A stretch of DNA of 64,000 nucleotides, taken from contig NZ_RZQL01000002.1 of the NCBI RefSeq assembly GCF_003997935.1, forward strand, positions 33,382 to 97,381. The letters run 5' to 3'. Below, one piece after another: positions 59,130-64,000 of this stretch. The notes beneath the pieces were generated by a model. It was not told the origin of the DNA, searched no databases, and saw only the letters and a program-made list of their open reading frames with translations. Both the position numbers and the translations under genes were made by a program. The stretch is from Mesorhizobium sp. M7A.F.Ca.US.006.01.1.1. Lineage in GTDB: Bacteria > Pseudomonadota > Alphaproteobacteria > Rhizobiales > Rhizobiaceae. Position 1 is the stretch's first letter; each line of letters begins with the position of its first letter.

Positions 59130-60605
59130 TTATTTTACCGTCGCATCCTCGCGCAGCTGCTCGTCCGCATTGTAGTTGAACATGTTCTGGAAAAGCGGAC
59201 CGATCTTGTCGATTGGCACATGCCGCGACTGGCTCATCATCTTCTCTGACGACGCCACGATCTTCTTGCGCCAATGCTCCCAGTCGACGCCCACGAGCTT
59301 GCCATGGCGCTTGACGATGTCACCGCACACGAGAACGGTGTGGACATCATGGATGTTTGCGTTGAAGACGATGGCGCCATAGGGATCGATCATCGGCGTC
59401 ATATTGATCGTATGGCAGTCGAACAGAGTTATGTCGGCATCCTTGCCGGGCGTCAGCGAGCCGGTGACGTCATCCAGGCCAACAGCCTTCGCGCCGTCAA
59501 TCGTGGCCAGGCGAACGACGTCGCTTGCCTTGAGCGGAATGTCGCCAGGCATGTATCCGCGCTTGAAATCCACAGAATGTTCGACGGCACGCTGGACCTG
59601 AAGATTCAGCCGCATCTGCGCGAAAAGGTCGCCGGCGATGTTGGAGACGATATCGACACCGAGCGATGTCTTGCCGCCCAGCTTCATGATGCGCTGGGAA
59701 ACAAGCGGAAAGCCCATGCCCATGCCAAGCTCCGTATCCGGCGAACTGGCGCAGGCGCAGCCATGGTCTACCAGGATTTGCAACTCTTCATCGGTAAAGC
59801 CGGCCGCGTGCACGAACAGACATTTGGGGCTCAGGAAGCCGTCTGCCTGCATCAGCTTGACCAGACGGACATCCTTCTCGAGCTGCCCCATGCCCGCGTG
59901 AAGACTGTAGATGATCGGGTCGAGCTCGCGAGCCCTGCTGAACTCCGCGCGCGATTCCGGATATGGGCGGAACTCGAGTTCGTTTGGTGCGATGCCGAAC
60001 CTTATCTTGCCGGCGGATTCTGAGAAATACTTGAGCTTGACGCGTTCCGCGTCTTTGTAGCGCCACTGTTCCACGTCGCCGAACATATCGCCGACCAGCA
60101 GCGGCAAATCGATTGGCTCGCCTATTTTGTATTTCGGATTCTTGAAGAACCCGTAGCAGTATATGCCACGGACGCCCGATGCCTGGAACGCTTCGACGCC
60201 AGCATCGGCATGCTCTGGCGAGTTGATGATGTGGGAGTGATCGACGCAGGATGTGACACCAGCATTCAGCGCCTCAAGCAATCCGACATAGTTGCCGATA
60301 TAAACATCTTCCGGTTCGTAAAAGGCCGAGAAGCGGGCGCGCATGTTCACGAAATACTGACTGAGCGTCCAGTCGGTCGCGGTCGTTCGCAACTGCGTCT
60401 GCCAGCAGTGCCTGTGGGCGTCGAACAGGCCCGGCGTCACAATCATGCCCTTTGCGTCGATGACCTCGACGTCGTCGGCCACAATGTGCGGTCTAACCTC
60501 AGCTATCTTGCCATCGATAACCAGCACGTCGGCGTCATCGAAGTCTCCAATATCCGGGTCCATGGTAAGAACGAAACCGTTCTTGATCAGAATTCTGCCT
60601 GACAT
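59130..60605 (-). CDS. Metal-dependent amidohydrolase, cytosine-deaminase/TRZ-ATZ type
   Basis: Hydrolase of 491 residues with the TIM-barrel amidohydrolase pattern: IDAKGMIVTPGLFDAHRHCW (HxH metal ligands near 66-68), LHAGMG, LFVHAAG, SSPDTELGMG and the ending VTGSLTPGKDADITLFD. Such enzymes deaminate or dechlorinate heteroaromatic rings or cleave amidine and guanidine groups, working in the cytoplasm. It is the second gene of the operon after the cyclase-family enzyme. The C-terminus (about 60 residues after the core) is hydrophilic and unrecognised. Confidence 0.9.
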   Translation of the reverse strand: MSGRILIKNGFVLTMDPDIGDFDDADVLVIDGKIAEVRPHIVADDVEVIDAKGMIVTPGLFDAHRHCWQTQLRTTATDWTLSQYFVNMRARFSAFYEPEDVYIGNYVGLLEALNAGVTSCVDHSHIINSPEHADAGVEAFQASGVRGIYCYGFFKNPKYKIGEPIDLPLLVGDMFGDVEQWRYKDAERVKLKYFSESAGKIRFGIAPNELEFRPYPESRAEFSRARELDPIIYSLHAGMGQLEKDVRLVKLMQADGFLSPKCLFVHAAGFTDEELQILVDHGCACASSPDTELGMGMGFPLVSQRIMKLGGKTSLGVDIVSNIAGDLFAQMRLNLQVQRAVEHSVDFKRGYMPGDIPLKASDVVRLATIDGAKAVGLDDVTGSLTPGKDADITLFDCHTINMTPMIDPYGAIVFNANIHDVHTVLVCGDIVKRHGKLVGVDWEHWRKKIVASSEKMMSQSRHVPIDKIGPLFQNMFNYNADEQLREDATVK

Positions 60606-60668
60606 TTCCTACCGCTCCAGTCTCGGGAACACGCGCCGGCCGACTATGCCGGCCTGCATAGGCGCCGC

Positions 60669-61640
60669 CTACTTGATGGCTTGCGGATTGATTGGCGAGC
60701 CCGTGCCACCGGTGATGACCAGGGGCGGCGCGCAAAAGAAGAATTCGTAGACCCCGTCTCCCGCGCAGTCCTCGGCGAGTTCCTTGAGATAGAACATCTC
60801 CCCCATCGTGAGGCCAATGGCTGGGATGACCACCCAGTGCCAGGGTTGATTGATGTCCGACGTGCTTTCGTTAGGACGAACCTCGCATCCCCAGGTGTCG
60901 GCACAGATTGCAGCGACATCTTTGTCACGCAGCCATTGCGCGGTTGAAAACGACAAGCCAGGCGCGTCGCCGCCAGCATAGCCGCCCCATTGGGCTTCCT
61001 TGAGGCAGCGCTCCATTTGACCGGTACGGAAGATGACGAAATCGCCCTTCCTGATCTCAACGCCCTGCTTCGCAGCCGCGCCATCCAGGTCCTCAGGCGT
61101 GATGGCCTCGCCATCCTTCAGAAAGTCTACACCCTTGTAGCGCGCGATATCGAGGAGCACGCCCCGTCCCACCATGCGATTCTTTGTGTGCTCAATCCCA
61201 AGCTGATGCACGCCGCCGGAATCGACCGAGGAGGCCGGATATCCATTGTACATCTTGTCGCCCAGGAAGATGTGTCCCAACGCATCCCAATGGGTCGCAG
61301 ACTGCACGGGCATGTTGATGGCGTCATCGGAGTAGCGCAGGCCAACCGTATCGTCCTGATTGCCGGCAAGCGCGTCGGTGCCGGTTGCTAGCATCGTATG
61401 TATCGGGTTCCAGCGTCCACCGAACAAGCCGTTCTGCGGGCCTTTATTATTCAGCGGAATCCCCAGCGCAAAGACCTTGCCTTTCGTGACGAGGCTGGCA
61501 GCCGAGACGATATCGGCAGGTTCGACCGTGTTGAGCGTGCCAATTTGGTCGTCTTCGCCCCAGCGCCCCCAATTTGTCAGTCTGTCGGCCGTTTCGACCA
61601 CATGCTGCCTGGTAATCCTTCCGGTACCGCCTTGTGACAT
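60669..61640 (-). CDS. Cyclase-family hydrolase (kynurenine formamidase-like)
   Basis: Metal-dependent hydrolase of 323 residues with the signature ATHWDALGHIF (HxDxxxH-type metal site near residues 117-124), NLTNWGRWGEDDQIGTLN-like N-terminal sequence (residues 21-38) and GDFVIFRTGQME. Its relatives include kynurenine formamidase and isatin hydrolase, which open amide or lactam bonds. GGAGGAGGAATAA precedes the ATG. It is the first gene of the long operon facing the TetR regulator, so it may act early on the imported compound. Confidence 0.88.
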   Translation of the reverse strand: MSQGGTGRITRQHVVETADRLTNWGRWGEDDQIGTLNTVEPADIVSAASLVTKGKVFALGIPLNNKGPQNGLFGGRWNPIHTMLATGTDALAGNQDDTVGLRYSDDAINMPVQSATHWDALGHIFLGDKMYNGYPASSVDSGGVHQLGIEHTKNRMVGRGVLLDIARYKGVDFLKDGEAITPEDLDGAAAKQGVEIRKGDFVIFRTGQMERCLKEAQWGGYAGGDAPGLSFSTAQWLRDKDVAAICADTWGCEVRPNESTSDINQPWHWVVIPAIGLTMGEMFYLKELAEDCAGDGVYEFFFCAPPLVITGGTGSPINPQAIK

Positions 61641-62019
61641 TTATTCCTCCTCCCGTCGGTAAAGCCTAATAATCTCCAGCCGAAGCCCCTGGACGCATGA
61701 GGCGCTCACTTCGGCGCACATTTTCTACCGCCGCCTACGCGGCAGACGTTAGATGCCTCACAAGCGGCACCGGGCCCGCCATGGCGGGGCCTATTTTGCA
61801 AATCCTCCGTCGGCCAGATCTCCTAGCCCTTCGGCTTTATCAGCCTACTAGTGACCATATGCTCACTATCTTTCGGTGTCAACGCTTATTGACCAGATGA
61901 TCACCAAAAAATATGCTGACCTTGCTCACCGGCATTGAGCCGACCCAGGGCACAGGTCCCTTGCGCACTCAGCTCCAAAGTCGGCGCCGCGAGCGCGCAT
62001 CACACAGAGGCGTTCCAAT
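61641..62019. other. Divergent promoter region of the TetR regulator and the 61640 operon
   Basis: About 380 bases with no gene. Two related palindromes lie near the middle (61850-61867 and 61889-61905), and a weaker third element TGACCTTGCTCACC follows at about 61917-61930. Promoters for both directions are expected here. Confidence 0.5.
61850..61905. promoter_or_regulatory. Paired TetR-type operators
   Basis: AGTGACCATATGCTCACT (61850-61867) is an 18-base palindrome with one mismatched pair. TTGACCAGATGATCACC (61889-61905) shares the pattern TGACCAnATGnTCAC. The centres are about 38 bases apart. They lie between the TetR gene and the long catabolic operon, so TetR probably controls both. 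Confidence 0.6.
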
Positions 62020-62673
62020 TTGTCCAAGAACACACCATCTAAAAAACGCCCGACCGCGTCACGGCGCATCAGGATGACCCCTGATGAGAGAAAAAAGATG
62101 ATGACCGAAGCCGCCATTTCTTTCTTCGCAAAGAATGGTCTTTCCGCGCAAACTCGTGATCTGGCTAAATATATAGGCGTGTCGCACGCTCTTATTTTCA
62201 AATATTTTGGCAGCAAAGACGGTTTGCTGGAATGCGTATTCAAGGATGTTTTCTTGGAGCATTGGAATTCTAAGTGGGTTGTGGAGCTATCGGATAGAAC
62301 GACGCCCCTGAGAGATCGCCTCGTATCCTTCTACAAACAATACCTAGACGTCGCCAATGATTACAATTGGATAAGAATTGTATTTCAAGCCAGCCTTAGC
62401 AACGAAGATTTGACTAGAAGATACATAAATCAATATCTATCACGAGTTTTGTCAGCAATCGTTATTGAGATCCGACATCACAACGATTTCACGTCCGACA
62501 CCAACCCCACAGAGCTTGAAATGGAGAAAGCATGGATTGCACACGCTTCCATCGTATACTTTGCGATTCGTAAACACATCCATGAGACCGCCGTTATGGA
62601 TGACTCCGACGCATTTGTCTGCAATGTTATTGATACAATATTGCCCGGCCTAACGATTAGAAAAGATGATTAA
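62020..62673 (+). CDS. TetR/AcrR-family transcriptional regulator
   Basis: Regulator of 217 residues. The N-terminal HTH reads MTPDERKKMMTEAAISFFAK then TRDLAKYIGVSHALIFKYFG (residues 19-65), followed by a helical ligand-binding domain. The start is a TTG at 62020 with AGAGG 9 bases upstream; the ATG at 62074 would remove only a basic tail. Codon use is visibly richer in A and T than its neighbours (many AAA, ATA, TTT, AAT codons), which suggests a different origin. It faces the 61640 operon across a region with paired palindromes. Confidence 0.88.
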   Translation: MSKNTPSKKRPTASRRIRMTPDERKKMMTEAAISFFAKNGLSAQTRDLAKYIGVSHALIFKYFGSKDGLLECVFKDVFLEHWNSKWVVELSDRTTPLRDRLVSFYKQYLDVANDYNWIRIVFQASLSNEDLTRRYINQYLSRVLSAIVIEIRHHNDFTSDTNPTELEMEKAWIAHASIVYFAIRKHIHETAVMDDSDAFVCNVIDTILPGLTIRKDD

Positions 62674-62735
62674 TACTTATTTTATGAGTTTTGCTGTTCT
62701 AGAAAGACTTACCGTAAGAAGCCTGGTCAATGCTG

Positions 62736-63629
62736 TCAGTTCACCACGCCCGCGCCATTCCATGGCTTACTCGGCATCATAATTGTGCTGCCGCCATCGA
62801 CCACCAGAACTTGCCCCGTAATGAAACGCGCCTCATCGGATGCAAGGAACGCCGCAGCCTCGCCGACATCCCAGCCCTCGCCCTGCCAGCGCATGGGCAC
62901 GGCGTTGTCGCGCGAACTCATCATCTCTTCGAGATCGAAATGATTGTCCTTGTGGGCCGATTGCACCATCGGTGTGGACAGCATCCCGGGCGCGATCGCG
63001 TTGCAGCGTATGCCCTTGGCGGCATATTGTGCCGCGACACCCATGGTCAGCGCATTCACCGCTCCCTTGGAAGCACTATATGCGATCCATGGAACAGTGA
63101 ACCTGATCGCCGCAAAAGATGAGATGTTGATGATCGCACCTTTGCCCTGGCGTTCCATGATCGGCAGGGTCCATTTGCACGTCAGGTACATGCTCTTCAG
63201 ATTAACCGCGATGACCTGATCGAAGTTCTCTTCCGAGCACTCGACCGGGCCGCCCATCTTGGCAATCCCTATATTGTTATGAAGAACGTCGATGCGGCCA
63301 TTGTAGCTGAGCGACTTCTCAATCGTATCCTTCACGCTTTCGGACCGGGTGGCATCGCAAGCAAGGGCGAACGCCTGTCCGCCCTGGCTCCGGATGAGTT
63401 CGGCCGTAGCGGTCGCCGCATCCAGATCGATATCGACGCAGGTGACGGCCGCCCCGTGGCGGGCATAAACAAGCGCCGTGGCCTTGCCAACGCCGTAGAC
63501 TTTGTCGCTGATCTGCCCAAGACTCCAACCCTGCTCGACCTCATTGGCCGTCCCCGCGCCAAACAGCACGACATGTCGTCCTTCGAGTTGGTGCCCGCTT
63601 CTTGGATTTAAAAGTGAAGGAATACTCAT
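62736..63629 (-). CDS. Short-chain dehydrogenase/reductase with an enlarged cofactor loop
   Basis: Oxidoreductase of 297 residues. The usual TGxxxGxG loop is stretched: VVLFGAG is followed by about 17 extra residues (TANEVEQGWSLGQISDK) before VYGVGKATALVYARHGA. The later elements are normal: NNIGIAKMGG, ISSFAAIRFTVPWIAYSASK (Ser-Tyr-Lys) and TGQVLVVDGGST. The ATG at 63629 follows GGAAAG. It lies 57 bases after the stop of a ribose-type ATPase and is probably in its operon. Confidence 0.88.
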   Translation of the reverse strand: MSIPSLLNPRSGHQLEGRHVVLFGAGTANEVEQGWSLGQISDKVYGVGKATALVYARHGAAVTCVDIDLDAATATAELIRSQGGQAFALACDATRSESVKDTIEKSLSYNGRIDVLHNNIGIAKMGGPVECSEENFDQVIAVNLKSMYLTCKWTLPIMERQGKGAIINISSFAAIRFTVPWIAYSASKGAVNALTMGVAAQYAAKGIRCNAIAPGMLSTPMVQSAHKDNHFDLEEMMSSRDNAVPMRWQGEGWDVGEAAAFLASDEARFITGQVLVVDGGSTIMMPSKPWNGAGVVN

Positions 63630-63686
63630 CTGACTTTCCAATGGTTGCTGCTGTGTCGAGACATTCGCAATTCAGAGTCGCCTGCG

Positions 63687-64000
63687 CTAGTTGATGGCCG
63701 CGTACATGACCTTCTCTTCAGTCGCCTCCAAGGCGGAGAACTCCTCAACCACCTTGCCCTTACGGAACACGAGCAGACGGTCCGACAGGGACATGATCTC
63801 CGGCAGGTAGGACGAGATCACCACGACAGCCTTGCCCTCATCGGCAAGCTGGTTCAGATATTTGTGGATCTCGGCGATGGCGCCGACGTCGACACCACGG
63901 GTCGGTTCGTCGAAAATGATCAAGTCCGGTTGTTGGATCATCGATTTGGCGATGACCACTTTCTGCTGGTTGCCGCCCGATAGTTCGATCGCCTTGGCCT
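63687..64000 (-). CDS. ABC transporter tandem ATPase, ribose (RbsA) type, N-terminus outside window
   Basis: Only the last 104 residues are visible. They contain the second-domain signature LSGGNQQKVVIAKSMI, Walker B LIIFDEPTRGVDVGA, and the end VVEEFSALEATEEKVMYAAI. The frame runs off the window edge with no start. It is closely similar to the end of the ATPase at 52126 and would be part of another ribose-type importer to the right. Confidence 0.92.
   Translation of the reverse strand, partial: AKAIELSGGNQQKVVIAKSMIQQPDLIIFDEPTRGVDVGAIAEIHKYLNQLADEGKAVVVISSYLPEIMSLSDRLLVFRKGKVVEEFSALEATEEKVMYAAIN

Noticed and set aside
1..64000. tRNA, rRNA, CRISPR, insertion sequences or riboswitches
   Set aside because: I looked for cloverleaf-like stems, regular spacer repeats, transposase motifs and terminal inverted repeats and found none that stood up. 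The tandem repeats at 3121 and 24425 are too short and local for CRISPR.

Overview
The window is GC-rich DNA, densely packed with ABC importers, each sitting next to its own regulator and catabolic enzymes. This layout, the fused nanE-nanK gene, an EcfG-like (GGAAC-N16-xGTT) stress promoter and the abundance of GMC oxidoreductases, SDRs and LysR/IclR/GntR regulators all point to an alphaproteobacterium of the Rhizobiales (Rhizobium, Ensifer or Mesorhizobium type), probably an accessory or chromid-like catabolic region. I see no rRNA, tRNA, CRISPR array, replication origin or intact insertion sequence.

Layout, left to right. (1) 1-4186, minus strand: a nitrate/sulfonate/taurine-type importer (binding protein, permease, ATPase) followed by a GMC oxidoreductase cut by the window edge. 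(2) 4476-10183, minus strand: a nan-type operon of GntR regulator, NanE-NanK fusion, CUT1 sugar-binding protein and two permeases, with a beta-glucosidase remnant at its end. (3) 10315-23500: an IclR-controlled island with a DoeB-like deacylase, EutB-like dehydratase, ribose-type importer including a permease-ATPase fusion, Gfo/Idh oxidoreductase, creatininase-family hydrolase and aldehyde dehydrogenase, converging on a RidA/GMC pair read from the other side. (4) 23907-31683: stress genes (YciF-like, a two-repeat 65-residue protein), two LysR regulators with small oxidoreductase genes, and two frameshifted or decayed genes. (5) 31934-42126: LysR, then an amidase, a branched-chain-type importer, a GMC oxidoreductase and a histone-deacetylase-fold amidohydrolase. 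(6) 42127-49591: a looser stretch with a membrane protein, LOG protein, EamA transporter, haem peroxidase, a glyoxalase-fold protein and several decayed genes. (7) 49902-61640, minus strand: one long operon for an unknown substrate, with a cyclase-family hydrolase, amidohydrolase, ribose-type importer, a permease fused to a beta-propeller, a second propeller, a HisD-like dehydrogenase and an SDR; a TetR regulator diverges from it. (8) 62736-64000: an SDR and the end of another ribose-type ATPase.

The most interesting points are two different transporter fusions. In 14521-17064 a permease is joined to a tandem ATPase, and in 54764-56935 a permease is joined to a lactonase-like propeller. In both systems a separate second permease is present, so each fusion would be used once per transporter. 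A near-identical AT-rich dyad in front of 11210 and in front of the GMC gene at 23500 suggests that one IclR regulator controls both ends of island (3). All functional names come from motif recognition only; no database search was possible.
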